Shown: positions 26,852-37,539, numbered from the stretch's first letter. The stretch is 64,000 nucleotides of DNA from Rhodoferax sp. (GCA_029866205.1 JARWZT010000016.1:62001-126000); one strand, 5' to 3'. Translations and numbers: made by a program. The notes: generated by a model not told the origin, from the letters alone.

Positions 26852-27017
26852 GTCAATCTTTCAAAAGTGTTGCGATTTTAGGCCGCACCCATGACAACTT
26901 TCATGGTGGGGGCTTGTGATTGCCTGTCAACACGGTGCCGTTAAAACCGCAAACTTCATTTAAATACTACCCAGTCACAAAATTACCGTATAGTTACAAG
27001 CCTATGGTTATCGTCTT

Positions 27018-28316
27018 ATGAAAATCGCAATCATCGGGTCCGGCATCGCCGGTCTGGCCGCGGCGCATCGCCTGAAAGGCCATGCCGCGCTCACCTTGTT
27101 TGAAGCGGGCAGCTACTTTGGCGGCCACACCCACACCGTTGACATTACGCTGGACACGCCCGATGGACCCCGGAGCCACGGCGTTGACACCGGATTTTTG
27201 GTGTTCAACGAGCGCACCTATCCGCAGCTTATTGCCTTGTTTGCCGAGCTGGAGGTGCAGACCGCACCCTCGGATATGTCTTTTTCTGTGCAGGTGCCCG
27301 CCAGCAGCGGTCAGAAGCGCCTGGAGTGGAGCGGCACTTCGCTCAGTTCGGTTTTCAGCCAGCGCAGCAACCTGCTGAATCCCCGTTTTTGGCGCATGCT
27401 GCGCGACGTGGTGCGCTTTAACCGCCTGGCCACCGACATCGCGCTGCGCAACGCCGAAGGGGAGCTGATGCAACCGCTGAGCCGCTTTTTGCAGGCCCAC
27501 CAGTTCTCGTCTGAATTCACGGATTGGTATTTCTTGCCCATGCTGGGCTGCATCTGGAGCTGCCCAACCGCGCAGATGCTGGAGTTTCCGGTGGCCACGA
27601 TGATCCGCTTTTGCCACAACCACGGACTGATACAGATCAGCAACCGACCGCAGTGGCACACGGTGGCCGGTGGTGCGCGCCACTATGTGGAGAAAATTGT
27701 GGCGGGCATCGCCGACAAACGCTTGAACTCCCCGGTACAGGCGATCCACCGCGATGCACAAGGCGTCAGCATCACCAGCGCGGGTCAGACCGAGCGCTTT
27801 GACAAAGTCATCATTGCCACCCACAGCGACCAGGCGCTGGCCCTTTTGGCGGACCCGTCGGCGCAGGAACGCGCAACGCTGGGGGCCATTGGTTACCAGG
27901 AAAACCACGCTGTGCTGCACACCGATGCCTCGGTCTTGCCCCAGCACAAGCGGGCCTGGGCCGCCTGGAATTACGAGCGTGCACCGCAGGCTGCGGCACC
28001 TGAGGGTGCTGGCGAAAGCCAGCGGGTGTGCCTGCACTATCTGCTCAATCTGCTGCAGCCGCTGCCGTTTGCGCAGGCCGTGGTGGTCTCGCTCAACCCC
28101 CTGAACCCGATTGACCCACAGCATGTGCACGGCAGTTTTGACTACGCGCACCCGGTGTTTGACCTGGCCGCCATCCGCGCGCAGGCCGATGTGCCCGCGC
28201 TGCAGGGCCAGCAGCACAGCTACTTCTGTGGCGCCTGGACTGGCTATGGTTTTCATGAAGATGGCCTGAAATCAGGTCTGGACGTTGCGGCGCGACTGCG
28301 TCCGTTGTTGGCCTGA
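27018..28316 (+). CDS. FAD-dependent oxidoreductase (amine-oxidase fold), lipid cluster
   Basis: A 432-residue flavoprotein with an N-terminal dinucleotide fold (IAIIGSGIAGLAAAHRL, then FEAGSYFGGHT) and an amine-oxidase/desaturase-like body; YFCGAWTGYGFHEDGLKSG near the end is the second FAD-binding segment. In many proteobacteria this family sits next to DUF1365 and cyclopropane-fatty-acid-synthase-like genes, as here, and is thought to act on unsaturated or methylated acyl chains. It is first in an eight-gene run. A TATAGT at 26989 could be its -10 box. No good ribosome site is visible before the ATG. Confidence 0.85.
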   Translation: MKIAIIGSGIAGLAAAHRLKGHAALTLFEAGSYFGGHTHTVDITLDTPDGPRSHGVDTGFLVFNERTYPQLIALFAELEVQTAPSDMSFSVQVPASSGQKRLEWSGTSLSSVFSQRSNLLNPRFWRMLRDVVRFNRLATDIALRNAEGELMQPLSRFLQAHQFSSEFTDWYFLPMLGCIWSCPTAQMLEFPVATMIRFCHNHGLIQISNRPQWHTVAGGARHYVEKIVAGIADKRLNSPVQAIHRDAQGVSITSAGQTERFDKVIIATHSDQALALLADPSAQERATLGAIGYQENHAVLHTDASVLPQHKRAWAAWNYERAPQAAAPEGAGESQRVCLHYLLNLLQPLPFAQAVVVSLNPLNPIDPQHVHGSFDYAHPVFDLAAIRAQADVPALQGQQHSYFCGAWTGYGFHEDGLKSGLDVAARLRPLLA

Positions 28317-29113
28317 TGCACAACGCCCCCGCAGTACCCAGCACGCCGGCCAAGGCCTTGATCGGCTTTGGCCAGGTGCGTCACACGCGGCTCAAACCGG
28401 CACGGCACGCCTTTGCCTACCGCACCTACTTTCTGATGCTGCCGATGCGCAGTCTGCAACACGCCGACGCCAGCGCCACGCCGCTGGCCCGCAACCGATT
28501 TGGCCTGGTGAGCTTTTACGACCAGGACCATGGCGACGGACGCAGCCCAGAAGCCGGCGGTGCGCTGGCCTGGCTGGACGAGCTGCTGGCCCTCGAAGGC
28601 ATTGCAGACGCCGATGGCGAGGTCTGGCTGCACTGCTACCCGCGCGTGCTGGGATTTACTTTCAAGCCCGTGAGTTTTTGGTACTGCCACCGCGCCGATG
28701 GCAGCCTGCGGACCGTGGTGGTGGAAGTCAATAACACCTTTGGCCAGCGCCACTGCTACGTGCTCGACCCCGCAGGCTATGGCACCGAGCTGCAGGCGCA
28801 AAAGGTGTTTCATGTCTCGCCGTTTTGCCCGGTCGAGGGCCACTATCGCTTTCGCTTTATGGTGGACTCCGCGCGGGCCCGCACGGTGGCACGCATTGAC
28901 TACGACGATGCGCTGGGGCCGCTGTTGCAGACCAGCGTGAGTGGAAGCCTGCAGCCCATTACCGCGCAATTGCTGCGCCGCGCAGTGCTGGGCTACCCGC
29001 TGATGACGCTGGCGGTAGTCTGGCGTATCCACTGGCAGGCGCTGCGGCTTTTTATCAAGCGCGTCCGGTTTTTCCGTTTGCCCGCACCGCCGCCGAGCGC
29101 TGTGAGCCGCTAG
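28316..29113 (+). CDS. DUF1365 family protein
   Basis: A 265-residue DUF1365 protein. Typical segments are GQVRHTRLKPARHAFAYR, YPRVLGFTFKPVSFWYCH, VVVEVNNTFGQRH and KVFHVSPF. The conserved His, Arg and aromatic residues suggest an enzyme, but no reaction is established. ATG overlaps the preceding stop by 1 bp. Always or nearly always found with CFA-synthase-like genes, so a role in modified fatty-acid synthesis is inferred. Confidence 0.88.
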   Translation: MHNAPAVPSTPAKALIGFGQVRHTRLKPARHAFAYRTYFLMLPMRSLQHADASATPLARNRFGLVSFYDQDHGDGRSPEAGGALAWLDELLALEGIADADGEVWLHCYPRVLGFTFKPVSFWYCHRADGSLRTVVVEVNNTFGQRHCYVLDPAGYGTELQAQKVFHVSPFCPVEGHYRFRFMVDSARARTVARIDYDDALGPLLQTSVSGSLQPITAQLLRRAVLGYPLMTLAVVWRIHWQALRLFIKRVRFFRLPAPPPSAVSR

Positions 29114-29160
29114 ACACCACTTTCATAGCCCCCACTTTTTGATCTTTGTTGCTCGCGCCC

Positions 29161-30402
29161 ATGAACCGCTCCACCACTTCAAACCGCACCACCCACCCCA
29201 GCGCGACAGCCGCCATTCCGGCTTCAGCGCGTACTGTGCTCCAGCTGCTGCAAAAGCTACGCCATGGCAGCCTGACGCTGCATTTTCCTGATGGCCAAAT
29301 GCAGCGTTTTGGGGGCGAGGCTCTGCCGCACGCCACGCTGCATCTGAACAACTGGAATGCGTTTTCTGCGGCGCTCAAGTCGGGCGACATTGGCTTTGCC
29401 GAGAGCTTTATCGACGGCGACTGGACTACGCCCGACCTCACCGCGCTGCTGCGGGTACTGATAAAAAACCGGGCCGAAGTGGAGCAGGTCATTTTTGGCA
29501 GCTGGTGGGGCCAGCTGGCGTACCGCGTCAAGCATTGGCTCAACCGCAATACCCGCGCCAATAGCAAAAAAAACATCCACGCCCATTACGACCTGGGCAA
29601 CGCTTTTTATACCCGCTGGCTGGACCCCAGCATGAATTACTCGTCAGCGCTGTTTGCAGGCAATCTGCAGCAAAGCCTGCAACAGGCCCAGACCGCCAAA
29701 GTGCGCAGGGTGCTGGAACAGGTCCGCACCCGGCCCGGCGACCGGGTGTTGGAAATTGGCTGCGGCTGGGGTGCCCTGGCTGAAATGGCCACCGCGTCTT
29801 TTGGCGCGCACCTGACCGGTGTGACTCTGAGCACCGAGCAACTCGCCTTTGCCCAGGAACGCATGCAGCGTCTGGGCATGGTCAGCCGCGCAGACCTGCG
29901 CCTGCAGGACTACCGCGACATTGACGATGCGCCCTTTGATGCGATTTGCTCGGTGGAGATGATTGAGGCGGTGGGCAAAGACTACTGGCCCACGTACTTT
30001 GCCAGCGTGGCCAAGTTGCTCAAACCCGGCGGCCGGGCCTGCATCCAGAGCATCGTGATCGACGATGCGCTTTTTGCGCGCTACGTCAACTCCACCGATT
30101 TCATACAGCAGTACATTTTCCCGGGCGGTTGCCTGCCCAGCCCCAGTGCCTTTCGCGCGCAGGCGGCGGCCGTGGGCTTGCAGGTGGAACAGGAACACGC
30201 GTTTGGGCTGGACTATGCCGAAACGCTCAAGCGCTGGCGCGGCGCATTTTTGGCCCAGCGATCCGAGGTGCTGGCACTGGGTTTTGACACGCGGTTTATG
30301 CACATTTGGGAGTTTTACCTTTGCTACTGTGAGGCTGCCTTTATGGAAAAAAATATCGACGTCGTGCAGTACACCTTGCGCAAGCCGGGTCCGGCGGCCT
30401 GA
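29161..30402 (+). CDS. Cyclopropane-fatty-acyl-phospholipid synthase family methyltransferase
   Basis: A 413-residue SAM-dependent enzyme acting on double bonds of membrane phospholipid acyl chains. Motif I is VLEIGCGWGALAE (about residue 195), preceded by HYDLGNAFYTRWLDPSMNYS, which is the lipid-binding signature; SVEMIEAVGKDYWP, YIFPGGCLPS and a conserved acidic C-terminal half follow. Within the UfaM/CfaS superfamily the product may be a cyclopropane ring or a methylated chain; sequence alone does not decide. The ATG at 29161 is preferred over the TTG at 29146. Confidence 0.9.
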   Translation: MNRSTTSNRTTHPSATAAIPASARTVLQLLQKLRHGSLTLHFPDGQMQRFGGEALPHATLHLNNWNAFSAALKSGDIGFAESFIDGDWTTPDLTALLRVLIKNRAEVEQVIFGSWWGQLAYRVKHWLNRNTRANSKKNIHAHYDLGNAFYTRWLDPSMNYSSALFAGNLQQSLQQAQTAKVRRVLEQVRTRPGDRVLEIGCGWGALAEMATASFGAHLTGVTLSTEQLAFAQERMQRLGMVSRADLRLQDYRDIDDAPFDAICSVEMIEAVGKDYWPTYFASVAKLLKPGGRACIQSIVIDDALFARYVNSTDFIQQYIFPGGCLPSPSAFRAQAAAVGLQVEQEHAFGLDYAETLKRWRGAFLAQRSEVLALGFDTRFMHIWEFYLCYCEAAFMEKNIDVVQYTLRKPGPAA

Positions 30403-30407
30403 CGCCC

Positions 30408-30989
30408 ATGGCATCGGTATCCGCGCCTTGGCCTCGCCGCGCAGTGCTGCGCATGGCGCTGGCGGGTGCCGTGGCCCTGCCCCTCAGAGCGCAGGCTGAG
30501 CCACCGACGGTCGAAGTTCCGCCCGAAGTAGCACAGGCTTTACCGCAAGGCCAGCCCCACGGCGCGGGGCGCCTGCGCTACCTGCTGTGGGATGTATTCG
30601 ACGCCACGTTGTGGACCTTGCAGGGCTTTCGCGGCGCACAGTACTTTGACCATGCATTTGCACTGGAGCTGCGCTACCTGCGCAAGCTCTCAGGCGCCTC
30701 GCTGGTAGAAAGCTCAGTGCAAGAGATGCGACGGGTGGGCAGCCTGGACCCCAACAAGGAGGCGGCTTGGACGGCCGCGATGCAGACCGCCTTTGTCGAT
30801 GTGCAAGCGGGTGACCGCATTACCGGGGTTCACCGCCCGGGCGCTGGGACGCGGTTCTTTTTCAATGGCCGCCTGCGCGGCACCGTCGACGATGCGGCGT
30901 TCGCCCGCGCCTTTTTTGGCATTTGGCTGGGTGCCACCACCAGCGAGCCGAGCCTGCGCAGCGCTTTGTTGGCTGGCAGCGCGCTTTAG
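30408..30989 (+). CDS. Chalcone-isomerase-like exported protein
   Basis: A 193-residue protein with a Tat-like signal (WPRRAVLRMALAGAVALPLRAQA) and a chalcone-isomerase-fold core (LRYLLWDVFDATLWTL, FALELRYLRKLSG, FFFNGRLRGTVDDAAFARAFFGIWLG). Bacterial members bind fatty acids or act as periplasmic carriers; isomerase activity on flavonoids is unlikely. It starts 5 bp after the methyltransferase stop, within the same operon. Confidence 0.8.
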   Translation: MASVSAPWPRRAVLRMALAGAVALPLRAQAEPPTVEVPPEVAQALPQGQPHGAGRLRYLLWDVFDATLWTLQGFRGAQYFDHAFALELRYLRKLSGASLVESSVQEMRRVGSLDPNKEAAWTAAMQTAFVDVQAGDRITGVHRPGAGTRFFFNGRLRGTVDDAAFARAFFGIWLGATTSEPSLRSALLAGSAL

Positions 30990-31012
30990 GCCCGACTTTG
31001 GTGACTCCACCC

Positions 31013-32320
31013 ATGCCCACTCCGGCCATCGCTACCGTAGCCGGTACGGACCCTGGCATCCGCTGGTCCCAGGGCTTGCGCTATGGGCTGCTGGGCTTGC
31101 CGCTGGCTTTTGCCGCACTGCCTTTGTATGTGCTGCTGCCCAATTTCTATGCGCGCAACTTTGGGGTCCCGCTGGCGGGACTGGGCCTCTTGTTGCTCAG
31201 TGCACGCCTGTTCGACGCCGTCATTGATCCATTGCTGGGCCGCTGGGCCGATGCCTTGTTTGCGCGTTCGCTCAGCGCGGTGCTGGCCGTTGGGGCTTTG
31301 GCGGCACTGCTGTTGGGCGCGAGCTTTTGCGCCCTGTTTTTTCCGCCACGCACGACGCTGTCGTTTTTGTGGGTCTGGGCTGGCGTCTGCCTGGTGTTGT
31401 GTTACCTGGCCTTCAGCACCTTGACCATCTTGCACCAATCCTGGGGCGCCTTGTTGGGTGGCGATGCGCTTCAGCGCAGCCGCATCGTGGCCTACAGAGA
31501 AGGTCTGGGCCTGGTCGGCGTGGTGCTGGCCTCACTCAGTCCGGTGTTGTTTGGCATGCCGTTCACACTGGCACTGTTGTGGCTGGGACTGCTGCTGGGC
31601 TGTGCGGCCTGGCGCCTGTCACCCCGGCCCGTGCTGGAGATCCGGGCAGCGGTGCCGGCGTCAATACCCTGGGCTATGGGTGCCGAGCTGCTTGCCCCCT
31701 GGAAAACACCCGCGTTTCGCGCGCTGTTGGCGGTGTTCATGGTCAATGGCATTGCGACGGCCCTGCCGGCCACGCTGATCCTCTTTTTTGTTCAGGATCG
31801 TTTGCAAGCGTCCCCGCAAAGTGAGGCCTGGTTCTTGGGTGTCTATTTCATCGCCGCCGCCGCCGCACTGGCGCCTTGGTTGCGGGCAGTCAAACGCTGG
31901 GGGCTCGAACGGGCTTGGCTCGCGGGCATGGTCTTGGCGGTTGCCGTGTTTGCCTTTGCGGCCCAATTGGGGCCCGGGGACACGGGCGCCTTCTTGGTGG
32001 TCTGCGCACTCTCGGGCTTGGCCATGGCGGCCGATTTGGCATTGCCCGGCGCGTTGCTGGCCGGTGTCATTGCCCGCCAGAGCGGGGCCAGCAGCGCCAG
32101 CGGCCGCTTTTTTGGCTGGTGGAACCTGGCCACCAAACTCAATCTGGCCTTGGCCGCGGGCTTGGCCTTGCCGTTATTGGCAGCCTTTGGCTACGCACCC
32201 GGCAGCCGTACACCTGAGGGCCTGCAAGCACTCACCTGGGCCTATTGCCTTGTGCCCTGCGCCCTGAAGCTGCTGGCCGCAGCCCTGCTTTATTTCCTCC
32301 TTCTCCGAAAGTCACCATGA
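31013..32320 (+). CDS. MFS transporter, GPH (MelB/MFSD2A-like) family
   Basis: A 435-residue transporter with about 12 helices. The early segment SARLFDAVIDPLLGRWAD is the GPH-family signature shared by sugar-cation symporters and the animal lysolipid flippase MFSD2A. Given that all neighbours handle lipids, lipid movement across the inner membrane is a reasonable hypothesis. ATG at 31013 lies 23 bp after the preceding stop; the end overlaps the DUF3833 gene by 4 bp. Confidence 0.82.
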   Translation: MPTPAIATVAGTDPGIRWSQGLRYGLLGLPLAFAALPLYVLLPNFYARNFGVPLAGLGLLLLSARLFDAVIDPLLGRWADALFARSLSAVLAVGALAALLLGASFCALFFPPRTTLSFLWVWAGVCLVLCYLAFSTLTILHQSWGALLGGDALQRSRIVAYREGLGLVGVVLASLSPVLFGMPFTLALLWLGLLLGCAAWRLSPRPVLEIRAAVPASIPWAMGAELLAPWKTPAFRALLAVFMVNGIATALPATLILFFVQDRLQASPQSEAWFLGVYFIAAAAALAPWLRAVKRWGLERAWLAGMVLAVAVFAFAAQLGPGDTGAFLVVCALSGLAMAADLALPGALLAGVIARQSGASSASGRFFGWWNLATKLNLALAAGLALPLLAAFGYAPGSRTPEGLQALTWAYCLVPCALKLLAAALLYFLLLRKSP

Positions 32321-32865
32321 AACGACGCTTGATTCTTGGCGGTGCCGCCAGCGCCCTGGGCCTGTCTGCTTTGGGCAGCCTGAGCGGCTGTGCCAGCCAA
32401 AACCTGGACAATTACCGCAACGAAAAACCAGTGCTGGATCTGCAGCAATATTTCAATGGCACGCTGGATGCCTACGGCGTTTTCACCGACCGTTCGGGCA
32501 CCGTGGTCAAGCGCTTTACGGTAGTCATGCGGTGCAGCTGGAAGGACGGCCAGGGCGTGCTTGATGAAGACTTCCTGTACTCCGACGGCAGCCAACAAAA
32601 ACGCATTTGGCGCCTCAGTGCGCTAGGCGATGGGCGCTATACCGGACGGGCCGACGATGTGGTGGGCGTGGCCCAGGGCCAAACGCAGGGCAACGCCTTT
32701 CACTGGAACTACACCTTGGCACTGCCGGTGGACGGCACGGTGTACGAGGTGCAGTTTGACGACTGGATGTACCAGATCAATGACCGGGTCATGTTGAACA
32801 AGGCCAGCATGCGCAAGTTCGGCATTTTCCTGGGTGAGGTCACCTTGAGCTTTAGCAAGCGCTAG
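32317..32865 (+). CDS. DUF3833 family lipoprotein
   Basis: A 182-residue lipoprotein: signal peptide with lipobox LSGC (Cys at about residue 28), then a DUF3833 body (LQQYFNGTLDAYGVFTDRSG, WKDGQGVLDEDFLYSDG, FDDWMYQINDRVMLNKASM). The beta-rich body suggests a lipocalin-like lipid binder, but this is inference. Its Asp-free +2 residue (Ala) fits outer-membrane sorting. ATG overlaps the MFS stop. Confidence 0.85.
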   Translation: MKRRLILGGAASALGLSALGSLSGCASQNLDNYRNEKPVLDLQQYFNGTLDAYGVFTDRSGTVVKRFTVVMRCSWKDGQGVLDEDFLYSDGSQQKRIWRLSALGDGRYTGRADDVVGVAQGQTQGNAFHWNYTLALPVDGTVYEVQFDDWMYQINDRVMLNKASMRKFGIFLGEVTLSFSKR

Positions 32866-32868
32866 CCC

Positions 32869-33648
32869 ATGGTCTGGTTAAAAACACTGAACCCCCGGCA
32901 AACCCACTGGCAGGGCAAGTCGGTCTGGGTGATTGGCGCAAGCAGCGGCATCGGCCGGGCCACGGCATCCGCACTGCATGCCCAAGGAGCGCGCGTGACC
33001 GTTTCGGCCCGCAATTTGGCAGCGCTCGAGGCTTTCGTGCAGGAGCATCCGGGCAGCGTCGCGCTGGCCTTGGACTGTACCGACCGATCTGCAATGCATG
33101 CCTGCGTCAACACAATGCAAGCCACGGCATTGCCCGACTGCGTGATGTACTGCGCCGGCCACTACCAGGCCATGCGCGCCAGCGCCATGGACGTCGACGA
33201 CATGCTGCGCCACCTCGAGGTGAACTACCAAGGTGCGCTGTATATGCTGGAAGCCTTGCTTCCCGCCTTGCGCCAACGCGGCAGTGGTCACTTGGCTTTT
33301 GTCAGCAGCGTGGCCGGTTACCGGGGCTTGCCCAACAGTCTGGCCTATGGCCCAACCAAGGCCGCGTTGACCAACCTGGCTGAAACCCTGCACCTGGACT
33401 TGCAGGCCGACGGCATTGGCATCTCGGTGATCAACCCAGGCTTTGTGGAGACGCCGCTGACCGCCGGCAACACCTTCACCATGCCCGGCCTGATCACGCC
33501 AAAGCAAGCGGCCCAAGCCATCTTGCAAGGCTGGGCGCACGGTGCGTTTGAGATCCACTTTCCCAAGCGATTTACCGCTTGGATGAAGGCGCTGCGGATC
33601 ATGCCCAACCGCTGGTACTTTTTTCTGGTGCGAAAGACCACTTTATGA
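32869..33648 (+). CDS. Short-chain dehydrogenase/reductase
   Basis: A 259-residue classical SDR: cofactor loop GASSGIGRATA, NAG-equivalent CAGHY, catalytic Ser in FVSSVAGY and YxxxK in AYGPTKAAL. The C-terminus is basic and hydrophobic (ITPKQAAQAILQG then KRFTAWMKALRIMPNRWYFFLV), as in SDRs that act on membrane lipids. It follows the DUF3833 gene by 3 bp and overlaps the next gene by 4 bp. Confidence 0.88.
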   Translation: MVWLKTLNPRQTHWQGKSVWVIGASSGIGRATASALHAQGARVTVSARNLAALEAFVQEHPGSVALALDCTDRSAMHACVNTMQATALPDCVMYCAGHYQAMRASAMDVDDMLRHLEVNYQGALYMLEALLPALRQRGSGHLAFVSSVAGYRGLPNSLAYGPTKAALTNLAETLHLDLQADGIGISVINPGFVETPLTAGNTFTMPGLITPKQAAQAILQGWAHGAFEIHFPKRFTAWMKALRIMPNRWYFFLVRKTTL

Positions 33649-34094
33649 ACCCCCTGTCTGCTTCGCCCTCCACCAGCATCGCGCCTTTGGTCGCCTATTT
33701 CGAAAATTTGGCGCCGGACAATCTGGCGCAATTGCACCAGCACTACACGGCGCAAGCCCGTTTCAAAGACCCCTTCAACGACGTCACGGGACTGGCAGAA
33801 ATCAGGCGCATCTTTGAACACATGTTTGTCGCCCTGGTACGGCCGCGCTTTGTGGTGACACAGCAAATCTGCCAGGGCAGGCAATGCTTTCTGACCTGGG
33901 AATTTCGCTTTGGATTCCGCAACTTCCACAAGGGGAAAGAGCAGGTGATTTTGGGGGCCTCCCACCTTGTGCTGGACGACCAAGGTCTGGTCGTGTTGCA
34001 CCGGGACTACTGGGATGCGGCCGAAGAGCTCTATGAAAAGCTGCCCGGGGTGGGCAGCCTGATGCGCTGGCTCAAGCGCCGGGCCAACAGCTGA
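33645..34094 (+). CDS. SnoaL/NTF2-like protein
   Basis: A 149-residue NTF2-fold protein (YTAQARFKDPFNDVTGLAEIRRIFEHMF, then a curved sheet ending HRDYWDAAEELYEKLPGVG). Such proteins with the DPFNDVxG motif recur in CFA-type lipid clusters. It may be a small hydrolase, isomerase or carrier of the pathway product. Last gene of the eight-gene run. Confidence 0.82.
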   Translation: MNPLSASPSTSIAPLVAYFENLAPDNLAQLHQHYTAQARFKDPFNDVTGLAEIRRIFEHMFVALVRPRFVVTQQICQGRQCFLTWEFRFGFRNFHKGKEQVILGASHLVLDDQGLVVLHRDYWDAAEELYEKLPGVGSLMRWLKRRANS

Positions 34095-34107
34095 TGCGCA
34101 AGCCGCG

Positions 34108-34118
34108 CACCGCCCCGC

Positions 34119-34128
<10 letters not shown>
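34108..34128. terminator. Hairpin between convergent lipid operon and GST gene
   Basis: CACCGCC-CCGCTTA-GGCGGTG is a perfect 7-bp inverted repeat; the GST stop codon lies in its loop. It could terminate both converging transcripts, though no T-run follows. Confidence 0.4.
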
Positions 34129-36178
<2,050 letters not shown>

Positions 36179-36182
36179 GCGT

Positions 36183-37103
36183 TCAGTCCTGAGGCGCTGC
36201 CTTCAGGGCCAGCGCCCGCTCGTACAAGGCGTTGCGCGGCTCGCCACTGATATCGGCAGCCAGCTTGACAGCGGTCTTGAGCGGCAGTTGTTCGAGCAGC
36301 AACTTGAGCACACGGTCGTCCTGCCCGGACTCTGCCACCGCCAGGCGAGGGTGCAACACCAGCACAAACTCGCCACGCAAGCGGTTTGCGTCGGCCGCAA
36401 GCCAAGCCACCAGCGCATCGGCGCGCAGCGTGGCGATTTCTTCAAACTGCTTGGTCAGCTCACGGCCTACCGTGATTAGGCGCTCGCCCAACACGGACAG
36501 GGCCAGCGCCAGCGCTTCAATACGGTGGGGCGCCTCCAGCAGCACGGTCGCCATGGCCTGGGTCGCCAATAGCTGCACCGCATGCGCGCGCTCGGTCGCC
36601 TTGGAGGGCAAAAAACCCGCAAACACAAATCCGCTGCTGCCGGCATCGTCCTGTGCCACGCCGGCCGCACTGAGTGCGGTGGTCACGCTGCTGGCGCCCG
36701 GCAAGGGCACCACCCGCAAACCCTGGGCGCGCACCTGCGCCACCAGTCGGGCACCGGGGTCGCTGACGCCGGGTGTGCCCGCGTCACTGACATAGGCCAC
36801 ACGCAAGCCCGCGTGCAAAAGTTCGACCACGGTATGGGCCGCCTGCGCCTCGTTGTGCTGGTGCACGGCCAGCAACTGGGCATTGGGCTTGTCAATGCCA
36901 TAGGCGCGCAGCATGGCCTGCGTGTGGCGGGTGTCTTCGCAGGCCACACGGTCGGCCAGCGCCAACAGGTGCAATGCGCGCAGGCTGATATCGGCCAAAT
37001 TGCCAATCGGTGTGGCCACCACATACAACGCGCCCTGCGGATAATGCTGTGAACCGGCCGCCTCCAGGGCGGCCCCCAGGGCAGAGGAAAAAGAGGCACT
37101 CAC
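36183..37103 (-). CDS. rsmI: 16S rRNA (cytidine(1402)-2'-O)-methyltransferase RsmI
   Basis: A 306-residue tetrapyrrole-methylase-fold enzyme that 2'-O-methylates C1402 of 16S rRNA. Landmarks are LYVVATPIGNLADIS, CEDTRHTQ, VSDAGTPGVSDPG and FLPSK. I take the GTG at 37103, which has an AAGGA site 9 bp upstream, over the TTG at 37121. That puts its start only 2 bp from the divergent yraN start, so each gene's leader lies in the other's coding region. Confidence 0.93.
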   Translation of the reverse strand: MSASFSSALGAALEAAGSQHYPQGALYVVATPIGNLADISLRALHLLALADRVACEDTRHTQAMLRAYGIDKPNAQLLAVHQHNEAQAAHTVVELLHAGLRVAYVSDAGTPGVSDPGARLVAQVRAQGLRVVPLPGASSVTTALSAAGVAQDDAGSSGFVFAGFLPSKATERAHAVQLLATQAMATVLLEAPHRIEALALALSVLGERLITVGRELTKQFEEIATLRADALVAWLAADANRLRGEFVLVLHPRLAVAESGQDDRVLKLLLEQLPLKTAVKLAADISGEPRNALYERALALKAAPQD

Positions 37104-37105
37104 GG

Positions 37106-37492
37106 ATGGGTTTCCTTCCAAACAACACCAAGCAGGCGAGCACCAAAAAAGTCGGTGACGCAGCCGAAGACGAAGCCTTGCTTTTTTTGCAGCAGCAAGG
37201 CCTGCGCCTGGTATGCCGCAATTATCGAACCCCCGGCCGGGGCGGCGGCGAAATTGACCTGATCATGCGGGACCCGGATGGCACGCTGGTGTTTGTCGAG
37301 GTCCGCCGGCGCACCTCCAGCTTGTATGGCGGTGCGGCCGCCAGCGTGGGGCGCACCAAGCAGCGCCGCGTGGTGTTTGCGGCGCAGCATTACCTCTTGC
37401 AGGTTAAAACACTGCCGCCTTGCCGCTTTGATGTATTGGAGGTCACCCCTGCGGGTTGCCAATGGCTGCGCGCGGCCTTTGATGCGCAATAG
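37106..37492 (+). CDS. yraN: YraN/UPF0102 family protein
   Basis: A 128-residue protein with a restriction-endonuclease-like fold: GDAAEDEALLFLQQQGLRLVCRNYR, then GEIDLIMRDPDGTLVFVEVR, which carries the D...ExK-type acidic positions. Role unproven; possibly Holliday-junction or DNA processing. Neighbours rsmI, diaA and dolP match the E. coli yraL-yraM-yraN-diaA-yraP region minus lpoA. AGAGG precedes the ATG. Confidence 0.92.
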   Translation: MGFLPNNTKQASTKKVGDAAEDEALLFLQQQGLRLVCRNYRTPGRGGGEIDLIMRDPDGTLVFVEVRRRTSSLYGGAAASVGRTKQRRVVFAAQHYLLQVKTLPPCRFDVLEVTPAGCQWLRAAFDAQ

Positions 37493-37539
37493 TGCGGGCC
37501 ATCAGCGGGCCGAAATACGCGCGCGGTATCATCCGCGAC

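Noticed and set aside
26917-26945. ECF/RpoE-like promoter (TGATTG-N17-GTTAAA) before the lipid operon
   Set aside because: Only a loose match to the RpoE-ChrR type consensus; cannot be separated from chance.
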